Below, piece by piece: positions 1 to 9,226 of a stretch of DNA of 64,000 nucleotides. Positions within the stretch are counted from its first letter, which is position 1. Every line of letters starts with the position of its first letter. This stretch comes from a virus. The stretch lies in IMG/VR virus record IMGVR_UViG_3300043427_001127, positions 62,001 through 126,000 of that record; one strand, given 5' to 3'. The translations under genes and the position numbers were made by a program. The notes beneath the pieces were generated by a model, which saw nothing but the letters and a program-made list of their open reading frames with translations, ran no database searches and was not told the DNA's origin.

Positions 1-1385
1 ATAGTAAGCATTACGAAGATTTTCTACCACAGGAAAAAACAAATTTTGAAGTAGTTATGCTTGCCGATAACTTCGGCAATCTTACTGCTGGTACTGGTTC
101 TACAGCTTCCGATGCTTTCGGTAGATCGAGGACTTCTAGTTTATTTACTCTCGGTGATTACAAGCACATCTATGCTGTTGATCCAAACTTCTTAGATAAG
201 TTGGAGAATGGTGGCACTATTACGTTCCCAACAAATCAAGCAATGGGAACATTGGCAACATCTTCAAACCCTGCTTCTCGTGCTGTTCATCAATCAAAAT
301 TTTACCACCATTATCAGCCAGGTAAATCTCAACTGATTTTTAGTTCCATTACTTTCGGTTACGCTCAGCAGAATGTAACTAAAAGAACTGGATACTTTGA
401 TGACAGAGATGGTATCTACTTTGAGCAAGTTGGTGGTCCTACTTCTAACGGCACAGATAATGGCACACTAAACTTCGTGATTCGTTCTTATGTTAGTGGT
501 AGTGTTAGTGAAGCGAATGTAGGGGATTACAAGAGAAGAGTTCCACAATCAGAATGGAACATTGATCCTTGTGATGGAACTGGTCCTTCCAAGTTTAATA
601 TCAATACTTCAAAAACTCAACTCATTTATATTGACTTTCAGTGGCTTGGAGTTGGTAGGGTTCGTTGTGGATTTGTTCATAATGGACAAATTGTTTTGGC
701 ACACGAATATTACCACTCAAACGTACTTGACGAAGTTTATATTTCAAGTCCCAATCTACCTGTAAGATGTGAGATTAAAAATACTGGATCTACATCAGGT
801 GGTTCAATGAAGCAAGTTTGTGCCACTGTAATGTCTGAAGGTGGATATATTGAAAGTGGTATTGACTGGTCAACAAACTCTGGTTCTGCTAGAACTACAT
901 CTACTACTGCTGGAACAAGATTACCTCTTTTGGCAATCCGTTTAAAAAATACTTTCCAAGGTTATCCAAATAGAATCACAGTAAGACCAAACAATATTAG
1001 CATGTATGTGTCTACTAGTGATGTTTATTATGAGTTAATTAAAGTACCTAATGTTTCTGCGTTGGCAACAACAGATGTTGGTGGTCTTGTATGGACTCCT
1101 GTTGATGATAGTAGCGGTGTTGAGTATTGTAGAAATGCCACGTCATTTGCTGTTGGAGCTAACTTAGATGTCTTTGCTTCTGGTATTGTTGTAGCAGGAA
1201 ACTCACAAAACTCATTATCCCCAGTTAATTCTGGTGAACTTACATCAGCAAAGAAAAATACTATTGTTCAAAATTTTGATTCAACTGATTCAGAGATATT
1301 CATTGTATCTATACGAACAATTGTTTCTACTGGCAATAACACTGCTAGTGCTGCTGCTACTCTACAATGGAGGGAGATTTACTAA
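1..1385 (+). CDS. Virion structural or tail-fibre-like protein, 5' end outside window
   Basis: The frame is open from base 3 with no stop, so the gene begins before the window and the ATG at 57 is probably internal; at least 460 residues are present. The protein is rich in Gly, Ser, Thr and Asn with alternating hydrophobic residues, the look of a beta-rich virion protein. I associate the segment FGRSRTSSLFTLGDYKH with large cyanophage structural proteins, from memory only. It lies directly upstream of the packaging and tail genes and its stop (TAA 1383-1385) overlaps the next start. The exact role (fibre, baseplate or decoration) cannot be decided. Confidence 0.6.
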   Translation, partial: SKHYEDFLPQEKTNFEVVMLADNFGNLTAGTGSTASDAFGRSRTSSLFTLGDYKHIYAVDPNFLDKLENGGTITFPTNQAMGTLATSSNPASRAVHQSKFYHHYQPGKSQLIFSSITFGYAQQNVTKRTGYFDDRDGIYFEQVGGPTSNGTDNGTLNFVIRSYVSGSVSEANVGDYKRRVPQSEWNIDPCDGTGPSKFNINTSKTQLIYIDFQWLGVGRVRCGFVHNGQIVLAHEYYHSNVLDEVYISSPNLPVRCEIKNTGSTSGGSMKQVCATVMSEGGYIESGIDWSTNSGSARTTSTTAGTRLPLLAIRLKNTFQGYPNRITVRPNNISMYVSTSDVYYELIKVPNVSALATTDVGGLVWTPVDDSSGVEYCRNATSFAVGANLDVFASGIVVAGNSQNSLSPVNSGELTSAKKNTIVQNFDSTDSEIFIVSIRTIVSTGNNTASAAATLQWREIY

Positions 1386-2116
1386 TGAAAAAGAAAGTTC
1401 CTACAGAAAAAAAAATCGCTAAGAAGCATGGCGTGTCTGTTGAAACTATTATCAAACAGGCAGAAGTTGGTTCAACTGTAGAACGCGAGCATGTGACTAC
1501 CCACGAGGAAGCATATGGTATTGCACTTCAGCATTTAGATGAGTTCCCAGATTACTATACTCACTTACTTAAGATGGAAAAAGAACTAAAGGCACAACAC
1601 AAAAAGAAAAGAACCGTTAAGGAGATGCGAGAGATTTGCGAAAATCATATCGCTATCGCTATGGGTAAAGAGATGGATGATGAAGGTAACATGATTCTAT
1701 CTCAACTAGATCAACTTGAGATGCATTGCAAGAGACTTAGAGAAGTTATCAAGTCTCCAACCATGCAAGTCCCAGCATGGGTTCAATCTAAGGTGACTCT
1801 TGCTACAGACTACATGGATGCAGCTGCAAACTATATGTCCAGCAAGAATGAGGAAACTGAAAAAAAGTCTCTAGGCGAGTCGGCATGGACTCGCAAGGAA
1901 GGTCAAAATAAAAACGGTGGACTCAACGAGAAAGGACGTAAATCCTATGAACGTGAGAATCCTGGAAGCGACCTTAAAGCACCTTCAAAGAAGGTTGGAA
2001 ATCCCCGCAGGGCGTCATTCTGTGCAAGAATGAAAGGAATGCGTAAGAGACAGAAAGATAAAAATAACACTGGAGAAGATCGTCTATCTAAATCATTAAG
2101 AGCTTGGAACTGCTGA
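1385..2116 (+). CDS. Conserved phage protein with C-terminal DUF6321-like basic domain
   Basis: 243 residues. An in-frame ATG exists at 1367, but the strong Shine-Dalgarno GGAGGGAG at about 1368-1375 fits the ATG at 1385, which overlaps the previous stop (TAATG). Residues 1-60 resemble DUF5661-type helical domains (GVSVETI, then HLDEFPDYYTHL). The last 75 residues (SAWTRKEGQNKNGGLNEKGR through NPRRASFCARM to SLRAWNC) match the pattern I remember for DUF6321, a basic domain found in many phage proteins. Function unknown. It sits where T4 has small terminase gene 16, but nothing in the sequence shows it is gp16. Confidence 0.6.
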   Translation: MKKKVPTEKKIAKKHGVSVETIIKQAEVGSTVEREHVTTHEEAYGIALQHLDEFPDYYTHLLKMEKELKAQHKKKRTVKEMREICENHIAIAMGKEMDDEGNMILSQLDQLEMHCKRLREVIKSPTMQVPAWVQSKVTLATDYMDAAANYMSSKNEETEKKSLGESAWTRKEGQNKNGGLNEKGRKSYERENPGSDLKAPSKKVGNPRRASFCARMKGMRKRQKDKNNTGEDRLSKSLRAWNC

Positions 2117-2137
2117 CAAAAGTATATCATTTGTTAC

Positions 2138-2165
2138 TTGACAAACACTTCGTATCCTATATAAT
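2138..2165 (+). promoter_or_regulatory. Early sigma70-type promoter before the gp17 cluster
   Basis: TTGACA at 2138-2143 and TATAAT at 2160-2165 with a 16-base spacer, 27 bases before the small gene at 2192. Both hexamers are perfect consensus. Confidence 0.75.
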
Positions 2166-2191
2166 AACATTACCGTCTCAAGGTAAGACAC

Positions 2192-2425
2192 ATGGATACC
2201 AAAACCTGCCCTAAATGTGGGGCTTGCTGGATTGGAGGGCAACACTTCTGGGCTGGCACAAATAAGAGGGGAAATGAAACTGAACTCGCTTCTTTAGTTT
2301 GTGATAAGTTTGGAGATGATACTTGTATCAATCCAGCACAAGGAACCACCAAAGGCGATGGGTGGGAAAAGAGATTAAATAGTATGCAAGAAATCGAAAA
2401 GGATATTAGTAGAGCAAATGAGTGA
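2192..2425 (+). CDS. Small zinc-ribbon-like protein
   Basis: 77 residues, with CPKCGACW at the N-terminus and two more cysteines (VCDKFGDDTC) that could complete a zinc site. It follows a consensus early promoter and overlaps the gp17 start by 8 bases, so the two are probably co-translated. Small proteins in this position are known in cyanophages without a function. A role as packaging accessory is only a positional guess. Confidence 0.6.
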   Translation: MDTKTCPKCGACWIGGQHFWAGTNKRGNETELASLVCDKFGDDTCINPAQGTTKGDGWEKRLNSMQEIEKDISRANE

Positions 2426-4082
2426 TGCAGTATATCTTGGTAATCCTAATCTAAAGAAAGCTAATACCGCTATTAGTTTTACAAAGGATCAAGTCGAAGA
2501 GTTTATTAAATGCAAAGATGATCCTGTTTACTTTGCAAAGAACTATGTAAAGATCATCTCACTTGATGAAGGTCTTGTTCCTTTTGAGATGTATGATTTC
2601 CAAGAGAAACTGATTGAAAACTTTCATAATAACAGATTTAATATTGCCAAACTTCCAAGACAGACAGGAAAATCGACAACGGTTATTTCCTACCTGTTGC
2701 ACTACGCAGTATTCAACGACAACATCAAGATTGCTATTCTAGCAAACAAAGCAGAAACGTCAAGAGAACTTCTGTCTCGTTTGCAGTTAGCATATGAGAA
2801 TCTACCGAAGTGGATGCAGCAAGGTATTGTAGCATGGAACAAAGGATCTATGGAACTGGATAATGGTTCCAAGATTATAGCAGCATCCACCTCATCATCT
2901 GCTGTGCGAGGAAACTCTTTCAACATCATCTTCCTTGACGAGTTTGCGTTCGTTCCTAACCACATGGCGGAACAGTTCTTCTCGTCCGTATATCCTACCA
3001 TCTCGTCTGGTAAGACCACAAAGGTTATTATCATTTCCACCCCACAGGGTATGAACATGTTCTATAAGCTGTGGCATGACGCAGAGCGCGGCAGGAACGG
3101 CTACGTGCCCCTTGAAGTTCATTGGAGTGCAGTTCCTGGCAGAGATGAGAAGTGGAAGGAAGAGACGATCAGGAACACCTCCGAGAGGCAGTTCACGCAG
3201 GAGTTTGAGTGTGAGTTCCTAGGATCAGTTGATACGCTTATCTCGGCTGCTAAGTTGCGTTCAATGGTCTTTGAAGACCCTATACAAGATAATAGCAAAG
3301 GATTAAAGGTATACGAGGAAGCAAAGAAAGATCACGACTACATCATGACAGTCGATGTATCCCGTGGAACCAACAATGATTACTCCGCTTTTGTCGTATT
3401 CGATATTACCACACTACCCTGGAAGATAGTTGCTAAGTATCGAAACAACGAAATCAAACCAATCCTATTCCCCAACATTATTGAACAGGTTGGCAAAAAC
3501 TATAACAAAGCATATATTCTAGCAGAAGTCAATGACATCGGTGAGCAGGTAACTAATATTCTTCATTACGATTTAGAGTATCCAAACATTCTAATGTGTG
3601 CCATGCGTGGTAGAGCTGGTCAGATTGTTGGTCAAGGATTCTCTGGCACCAAATCTCAACTTGGTCTGAAGATGTCGAAGGTGACTAAGAAAGTTGGGTG
3701 CTCAAACTTAAAGACATTGATTGAAGACGATAAACTATTAATCTCAGACTATGAGATTATCAGTGAACTCACTACATTTATTCAAAAGAATCAATCGTTT
3801 GAAGCTGACGATGGATATAACGATGACCTTGTGATGTGTCTAGTTCTATTCTCGTGGTTGGCGGTTCAACCTTACTTCAGGGAGATGACTGATAACGATG
3901 TTCGCAAGCGTATCTACGAAGAACAGAAGAATCAGATTGAACAAGATATGGCACCTTTCGGATTTATATCAGATGGAATCATTGACGAAGAAGAAAAATT
4001 TGTTGATGAAGACGGAAACGTTTGGTATACAGATGGATACGGCAATCCGTTTGCAGATGTAGAATATATGTTGGGTTACTGA
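2418..4082 (+). CDS. gp17: Terminase large subunit gp17
   Basis: 554 residues, somewhat shorter than T4 gp17 (610). It is the packaging motor that translocates DNA into the prohead and cuts it. The ATPase domain shows Walker A PRQTGKST near residue 78 and Walker B IIFLDEFAF near residue 170, followed by the coupling motif IISTPQG. The C-terminal RNase H-fold nuclease shows VDVSRGTNNDYSAF and a late acidic motif GYNDDLVM. It acts at the portal (gp20, encoded downstream). Codons in about 3060-3230 are richer in G+C than the rest of the gene. Confidence 0.96.
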   Translation: MSDAVYLGNPNLKKANTAISFTKDQVEEFIKCKDDPVYFAKNYVKIISLDEGLVPFEMYDFQEKLIENFHNNRFNIAKLPRQTGKSTTVISYLLHYAVFNDNIKIAILANKAETSRELLSRLQLAYENLPKWMQQGIVAWNKGSMELDNGSKIIAASTSSSAVRGNSFNIIFLDEFAFVPNHMAEQFFSSVYPTISSGKTTKVIIISTPQGMNMFYKLWHDAERGRNGYVPLEVHWSAVPGRDEKWKEETIRNTSERQFTQEFECEFLGSVDTLISAAKLRSMVFEDPIQDNSKGLKVYEEAKKDHDYIMTVDVSRGTNNDYSAFVVFDITTLPWKIVAKYRNNEIKPILFPNIIEQVGKNYNKAYILAEVNDIGEQVTNILHYDLEYPNILMCAMRGRAGQIVGQGFSGTKSQLGLKMSKVTKKVGCSNLKTLIEDDKLLISDYEIISELTTFIQKNQSFEADDGYNDDLVMCLVLFSWLAVQPYFREMTDNDVRKRIYEEQKNQIEQDMAPFGFISDGIIDEEEKFVDEDGNVWYTDGYGNPFADVEYMLGY

Positions 4083-4303
4083 TGGACATCGAAGATCAGT
4101 TTTCACTGGAACATTTATTGTTTAAAGAAAGAACATGTAGATGTTGTGGAGAGATCAAAGATCTTTTAGATGACTATTATATTATAAGAAAATCAAAGAG
4201 ACATTTACCTTCGTCATACTCTTATGAGTGTAAAGATTGCACTATCAAGAGATTGATGGCAAATAAAAAATCCCCAAATACATGGGAATATCCTGACTGG
4301 TAA
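4082..4303 (+). CDS. Small zinc-ribbon protein, endonuclease VII N-domain-like
   Basis: 73 residues; the ATG overlaps the gp17 stop. It has CRCCGEIK, then about 26 residues, then YECKDC: a two-knuckle zinc site like the N-terminal part of phage recombination endonuclease VII and related HNH proteins. The HNH catalytic part is absent, so it is either a zinc-binding domain alone or a remnant. A second protein of the same type is at 51654-51836. Confidence 0.6.
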   Translation: MDIEDQFSLEHLLFKERTCRCCGEIKDLLDDYYIIRKSKRHLPSSYSYECKDCTIKRLMANKKSPNTWEYPDW

Positions 4304-4309
4304 CTAGTT

Positions 4310-4333
4310 CATGCACTGTTCATGCATATTTTT
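4310..4333 (+). terminator. Intrinsic terminator before gp18
   Basis: Inverted repeat ATGCA/TGCAT (4310-4314 with 4322-4326) followed by a T run at 4328-4333. The stem is short, so strength is uncertain. Confidence 0.4.
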
Positions 4334-4353
4334 TGGATTTGAAATAACCATTT

Positions 4354-4361
4354 TCATAAAT
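4354..4361 (+). promoter_or_regulatory. Late promoter for gp18
   Basis: T4-type late box CATAAATA, 43 bases before the gp18 start, just after a terminator-like hairpin. Confidence 0.7.
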
Positions 4362-4403
4362 ACTTTTAGATTAAAATGAACTACTTTTCACGAGGAGAAA
4401 AAC

Positions 4404-6035
4404 ATGGCAGGTCAAGTATCACCTGGAATTGTTCTTAGAGAGCGTGATCTAACAGCACAAACTATTGTCAATACTCAAGCAAATACTGCAGCACTTGTAG
4501 GATTGTTTGAAAAAGGACCAGTTGGTGTTATTACTAATATTGCATCAGAGAGAGAACTTCTAGATACGTTTGGTGGTCCAAACAATAATAACTATCAAGA
4601 TTGGTTCACTGCCGCTACATTTTTAGCTTACGGCGGTCAACTACTAATCGTTCGTATTGCAGCAACAGATTCAATCAATGCTACCGATGATGGCACTGGA
4701 GTATTGATTAAATCCAGAGAACAATACGATTCACAATACACGACATATAACTGGTTGTTTGCAGCAAAAACTGCTGGTGCCTGGGCAAATGGATTAAAGA
4801 TTGCTATCATCGGAAAATCTGTTGCAAACTACGAAACAGCAGTTATCTACGAAGATGCTCAAGGCAATGATGTTTTATGGTCAGCATTTGCTTCAGATTT
4901 TGAGTATGCCGATAACGGTGCTTGTCACATCGCTGTTCTAGATTCAGATAATAACTTACTAGAACTATTTAAATATGTGTCTACAAATACAAGTGCTACT
5001 GACACAGAAGGAGCATCGATTTATTACGTTAATGTTTTAGCAAATAAATCAAGATATGTATATGCTGGAGACACATTTACACTAACTGCAGGAGTTGCCA
5101 CAGAAACATTAAGTGGTGGAGAAGATGATTACGGTGCTGCTGTATCAGATTACACTGATGGTTATGATGTTTTTGCAGACACAGAATCAATCGATATCAA
5201 TTTTATTATATCTGGCGGCAGTTTAGGAAATCAAAACGATACTGTAACTAAGGCTCAGGCAGCTATCTCAATCGCAACTTCAAGAAAAGATTGCGTTGCT
5301 TTTGTTTCTCCATACAATAACTTTGTTGGATTAACCTCTTCTCAAGATCAAAGAGATGCAATCATTTCTTTCTTCGATCAACTAGGAACTAGCAACTCTT
5401 ACACCATTTTTGATAGTGGTTATAAGTATATTTACGACAGATATAATGATGTGTATCGCTATGTTCCTTGCTGTGGAGATGTAGCAGGTTTATGTGTACA
5501 AACTTCAGAGATTCTAGAAGATTGGTACTCACCCGCTGGAACCCAAAGAGGTAACTTAAGAAACGTTGTTAAACTAGCATATACACCTGGAAAGACAGAT
5601 AGAGACAAACTCTATCAAAAGAGAATCAATCCTATCACATCGTTCCCAGGTCAAGGTGTAGTTCTCTTCGGAGATAAGACTGCTCTAGCAACCCCAAGTG
5701 CTTTTGATCGCATCAATGTTCGTCGTTTATTCTTGGCTATTGAAAGAAGAGTTGGCAATCTTGCAAAGAATGTTCTATTTGAACTTAACGACGAAGCAAC
5801 TAGAGCAACATTTGCAAATGCAGTTAGCTCTTATCTAACTGAAGTTAAATCTAAGAGAGGAGTTATTGACTTCTTAGTAGTTTGCGATGAAAGCAATAAT
5901 ACCCCTGATGTTATTGATAGAAATGAGTTTGTTGCTGATATTTACATCAAACCAACAAGGTCGATTAACTTCATCACACTAACTTTTGTTGCTACCAGAA
6001 CTGGCGTTTCATTTGCTGAAGTTGTCGGTAGATAA
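4404..6035 (+). CDS. gp18: Tail sheath protein gp18
   Basis: 543 residues, below T4 gp18 (659) as usual for cyanophages. This is the contractile sheath subunit polymerised around the gp19 tube. The N-terminus (GIVLRERDLT, then ALVGLFEKGPVG) and the C-terminal fold segments (PGQGVVLFGDKTA, INVRRLFLAIER) are typical of the family. A good ribosome site (AGGAGAAA) precedes the ATG. gp18, gp19 and gp20 follow in the T4 order. Confidence 0.95.
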   Translation: MAGQVSPGIVLRERDLTAQTIVNTQANTAALVGLFEKGPVGVITNIASERELLDTFGGPNNNNYQDWFTAATFLAYGGQLLIVRIAATDSINATDDGTGVLIKSREQYDSQYTTYNWLFAAKTAGAWANGLKIAIIGKSVANYETAVIYEDAQGNDVLWSAFASDFEYADNGACHIAVLDSDNNLLELFKYVSTNTSATDTEGASIYYVNVLANKSRYVYAGDTFTLTAGVATETLSGGEDDYGAAVSDYTDGYDVFADTESIDINFIISGGSLGNQNDTVTKAQAAISIATSRKDCVAFVSPYNNFVGLTSSQDQRDAIISFFDQLGTSNSYTIFDSGYKYIYDRYNDVYRYVPCCGDVAGLCVQTSEILEDWYSPAGTQRGNLRNVVKLAYTPGKTDRDKLYQKRINPITSFPGQGVVLFGDKTALATPSAFDRINVRRLFLAIERRVGNLAKNVLFELNDEATRATFANAVSSYLTEVKSKRGVIDFLVVCDESNNTPDVIDRNEFVADIYIKPTRSINFITLTFVATRTGVSFAEVVGR

Positions 6036-6070
6036 TAAACAATAACAACTTTTAAAAGAGGTAACTAAAA

Positions 6071-6661
6071 ATGGCAGTAACAAGTAGCATTAACACTTTT
6101 CTATCAAACGTACAGAATGGTGTAAGACCCAATCTATATGAAGTTGATTTCAACTTCCCAAATGATACAAATATTGCATCAGACGCAACTAACGAACTAA
6201 GTGGATTGATGTGTAAAGCAGCTGCTCTACCAGCATCAAACTTAGGCGTTATTGAAGTTCCTTTCAGAGGAAGAACAGTAAAGATTGCAGGTGATAGAAC
6301 TTTCGATACATGGACAGCAACTTTCATCAACGACAGAAACTTCGCTATTCGCGGAGCTATGGAGAAGTGGATGGAAGCAATCAACGCACACGAGAAGAAC
6401 AGCGCAAGCCTCGTTCTTCCATCTACTTCTGGTGGTTATCTAGCAGATCTGCTAGTCAAGCAACTAGAAAGAGATAACAGTGCAGGTGGTGAAGTTAAAA
6501 CTGTATACAAACTATGGGGTTGTTTCCCAACCAATATTTCTCAGATTGACCTCGCATATGATAGTAATGATCAGATTGAAGATTTCACAGTTGAGTTCCA
6601 ACTTCAGTACTGGACTCGCGGAGATTCTGATCCTTACACAAATGTCATTGCTGGTGCTTGA
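6071..6661 (+). CDS. gp19: Tail tube protein gp19
   Basis: 196 residues. It forms the rigid inner tube of the tail by stacking hexameric rings. The N-terminus (INTFLSNVQNGVRPNLYEVD) and the segment WTATFINDRNFAIRGAMEKW fit phage tube proteins with the gp19 fold. AAGAGG lies ahead of the start. A shorter relative with the same opening logic is gp3-like at 11905. Confidence 0.93.
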   Translation: MAVTSSINTFLSNVQNGVRPNLYEVDFNFPNDTNIASDATNELSGLMCKAAALPASNLGVIEVPFRGRTVKIAGDRTFDTWTATFINDRNFAIRGAMEKWMEAINAHEKNSASLVLPSTSGGYLADLLVKQLERDNSAGGEVKTVYKLWGCFPTNISQIDLAYDSNDQIEDFTVEFQLQYWTRGDSDPYTNVIAGA

Positions 6662-6667
6662 TAAATA
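6661..6667 (+). promoter_or_regulatory. Late promoter for gp20
   Basis: ATAAATA immediately after the gp19 stop region, 25 bases before the gp20 start. Confidence 0.65.
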
Positions 6668-6691
6668 GTTGTATCATGAAACCATTTAACA

Positions 6692-8308
6692 ATGAGTCAA
6701 CTATTTGGATTTTCTATTAAGCAGGAGGGGGGATTAAAAGGTCAATCCCCTATCCCACCAAATGCAGACGATGGAGTAACCGCTGTAGCAGGCGGTTACT
6801 TTGGTTCGTATGTAGACATTGAAGGTGTCGCTCGCAATGAGTTTGAACTCATTCGCAGATACAGAGACATGGCACTACATCCAGAAGTCGATTCTGCTAT
6901 TGATGAAATCGTTAATGAAACTATCGCATCCGATTTGGATGACAGCCCAGTTCAAATAGAACTATCTAACTTACAAGTTAGTGAAAGTATTAAAAATAAA
7001 ATCAGAGAAGAGTTTAACTACATCAAACGTTTATTGAGTTTTGATTCTCGCTCACACGAGATTTTCAGAAACTGGTATATTGACGGTAGACTATATTACC
7101 ACAAAGTAATCGATTTAAACAATCCTAAAGCTGGTATTCTTGAACTGAGATATATTGACCCGATGAAAATTAAGAAGGTCAAAGTTCAAAATAAAGACCA
7201 GAAAGAAGTAATGAGTCAGGAGACTCGCGGCACAGCACTTCAATATAACTTCGGTGAGTTTATTGAGTACTTCCTTTACAATCCAAAAGGATATATTACA
7301 AGCGCAAACTTCGATGGTAATGCCATGGCAAATGGCATGAAGATTGCTGCTGATGCTATTACATATGTTCCTTCTGGCATTCAAGATCTCAACAAAAAAA
7401 TGACGTTGAGTTTCTTACACAAAGCAATCAAGGCACTCAACCAGCTTCGCATGATTGAAGATGCGCTGGTTATCTACAGACTTTCACGCGCACCAGAACG
7501 TCGTATTTTCTACATCGACGTAGGCAATCTCCCAAAGGTAAAAGCAGAGCAATACCTTAGAGAGGTAATGGCACGTTACCGCAACAAACTTGTATACGAT
7601 GCCGCCACTGGAGAAATCCGCGACGACAAAAAGCATATGAGTATGCTTGAGGACTTTTGGCTCCCTCGTCGTGAAGGTGGCAGAGGAACTGAAATCACAA
7701 CTCTGCCTGGTGGTCAAAATCTGGGAGAACTTAAGGATGTTGAATATTTCAAAAAGAAACTGTACAACTCACTTAACCTTCCACCATCACGTCTAGATGA
7801 TGCTAACCAAGGATTCTCACTTGGTCGTTCATCTGAGATTCTAAGAGATGAACTTAAGTTTTCCAAGTGGATCGGAAGACTTCGCAAAAGATTTAGCACT
7901 ATATTCCACGACACTTTAAGAACACAACTTATTCTGAAAGGAATCATTGCCCCAGAAGATTGGGAGCAAATGCAAGAGCACATTCAGTATGACTATCAGT
8001 TTGATAATCATTTTGAAGAACTTAAGCAAGCAGAACTAATGGGCAATCGCTTACAAGTTGCAACTGCTTTGGATCCTTTCTTAGGAAAGTATTACTCCAT
8101 TGAACATGTTCGTCGTCAAGTATTAATGCAAACTGATGCTGAGTATGACGAGATTACTAAGCAAATGGAGAATGAGATTGCGGAAGGCAAGATTCCAGAT
8201 CCAATCCACACAAACCTAATGAATGCAGCAACTTTGGAAGTGGGGGCATTGCCTCCTCCACCTCCTGCTCCAGTAGCTGCACCCAAACCTAAAACATCAG
8301 AAAAATAA
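6692..8308 (+). CDS. gp20: Portal protein gp20
   Basis: 538 residues, close to T4 gp20 (524). It is the dodecameric portal at the unique capsid vertex and the docking site for terminase and tail. The N-terminal region MALHPEVDSAIDEIVNE, the central APERRIFYIDVGNLPK and the LNLPPSRLDDANQGF segment are hallmarks of cyanophage gp20. The C-terminus is a low-complexity proline/alanine tail (PPPPPAPVAAP), dispensable-looking. It uses its own late box. Confidence 0.96.
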   Translation: MSQLFGFSIKQEGGLKGQSPIPPNADDGVTAVAGGYFGSYVDIEGVARNEFELIRRYRDMALHPEVDSAIDEIVNETIASDLDDSPVQIELSNLQVSESIKNKIREEFNYIKRLLSFDSRSHEIFRNWYIDGRLYYHKVIDLNNPKAGILELRYIDPMKIKKVKVQNKDQKEVMSQETRGTALQYNFGEFIEYFLYNPKGYITSANFDGNAMANGMKIAADAITYVPSGIQDLNKKMTLSFLHKAIKALNQLRMIEDALVIYRLSRAPERRIFYIDVGNLPKVKAEQYLREVMARYRNKLVYDAATGEIRDDKKHMSMLEDFWLPRREGGRGTEITTLPGGQNLGELKDVEYFKKKLYNSLNLPPSRLDDANQGFSLGRSSEILRDELKFSKWIGRLRKRFSTIFHDTLRTQLILKGIIAPEDWEQMQEHIQYDYQFDNHFEELKQAELMGNRLQVATALDPFLGKYYSIEHVRRQVLMQTDAEYDEITKQMENEIAEGKIPDPIHTNLMNAATLEVGALPPPPPAPVAAPKPKTSEK

Positions 8309-8311
8309 ATA
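8305..8311 (+). promoter_or_regulatory. Late promoter for gp67/gp21
   Basis: ATAAATA overlapping the gp20 stop, 21 bases before the gp67-like start. Confidence 0.6.
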
Positions 8312-8331
8312 ATTTATTATAGGTAAATCAA

Positions 8332-8532
8332 ATGGATACTATTGAAGTCGTAAACGCCGTCCGTGACGGTAATAGAGTTCAAGCACTCGATAAAATTGCT
8401 GACATCCTCTATGGAAAAGCAGCAGAAGCAATGAAAGATTACAAACAAGTTGTTGCTCATTCTTTTTTCGATCAACCAGAATCTCCTGAAGAGGAGGTAG
8501 AAGAAACACCATCAGAGGAAACAGACCAATGA
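8332..8532 (+). CDS. gp67: Prohead core protein gp67-like
   Basis: 66 residues: a helical N-terminal half (VNAVRDGNRVQALDKIADIL, then AMKDYKQVVAHSFF) and a very acidic C-terminus (EEEVEETPSEE). This matches T4 gp67, the small acidic internal core protein of the prohead that is cut by gp21. It lies between gp20 and gp21 exactly as in T4 and overlaps the gp21 start by 4 bases (ATGA). Confidence 0.8.
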   Translation: MDTIEVVNAVRDGNRVQALDKIADILYGKAAEAMKDYKQVVAHSFFDQPESPEEEVEETPSEETDQ

Positions 8533-9173
8533 AACTAATCACCGAAGCAATCGAAGATATTCAAATCCTCGAAGAAGAAGCAAACGGAAAAAAACTACTA
8601 TACATCGAAGGTGTATTCCTTCAGGCAGATTTGAAAAACCGAAATGGTCGTGTTTATCCATTCGGTGTTCTTGAGCGTGAAGTTGGTAGATATAATGAAC
8701 AGTATGTTTCTGCTGGTCGTGCTCTCGGTGAACTAGGTCATCCCGATGGTCCTACTGTAAATCTAGATCGCGTATCTCATAAGATTGTTTCTCTCAAAGC
8801 AGAGGGTTCAAACTTTATTGGAAAAGCACAAATCCTAGACACACCAATGGGAAACATTGCCAAATCTCTTCTAAGTTCGGGAGTTAAACTTGGCGTTTCT
8901 TCTAGAGGCATGGGTTCTATCGAAGAGAAGAACGGTGCCAACTATGTCCGTGATGATTTCATGCTCGCAACTGCTGCTGATATTGTAGCAGACCCTTCCG
9001 CGCCCGACGCATTTGTGAACGGAATCATGGAAGGTAAAGAGTGGGTTTGGGAAAATGGCATTATTAAGGAAGTTAATATTGCTAAATATCACAGATATAT
9101 TTCTGAATCTACCAGAAAAAATCTTGAGGAGAGATCGTTGAAAGCATTCAATCATTTCTTACAAAATTTATAA
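8529..9173 (+). CDS. gp21: Prohead core protease gp21
   Basis: 214 residues (T4 gp21 212). A serine protease of the prohead that degrades the scaffold and trims gp23. The motif GELGHPDGPTVNLDRVSHKI carries the catalytic His region and KLGVSSRGMGS the nucleophile Ser, as in the herpesvirus-like U9/S77 protease family. It is followed by its substrates gp22 and gp23. Confidence 0.94.
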   Translation: MKLITEAIEDIQILEEEANGKKLLYIEGVFLQADLKNRNGRVYPFGVLEREVGRYNEQYVSAGRALGELGHPDGPTVNLDRVSHKIVSLKAEGSNFIGKAQILDTPMGNIAKSLLSSGVKLGVSSRGMGSIEEKNGANYVRDDFMLATAADIVADPSAPDAFVNGIMEGKEWVWENGIIKEVNIAKYHRYISESTRKNLEERSLKAFNHFLQNL

Positions 9174-9177
9174 TATC

Positions 9178-9184
9178 ATAAATA
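9178..9184 (+). promoter_or_regulatory. Late promoter for gp22
   Basis: ATAAATA 43 bases before the gp22 start. Confidence 0.7.
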
Positions 9185-9226
9185 ATCATAGAATAAACAT
9201 ATAGTAAGTATTACGAGGAATCTCAA

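Noticed and set aside
1-20. Near-repeat of the first 20 bases with 9201-9220 (17 of 20 identical)
   Set aside because: The first copy is inside coding sequence and the second in the gp22 leader. No second boundary, no flanking duplication. Probably chance.
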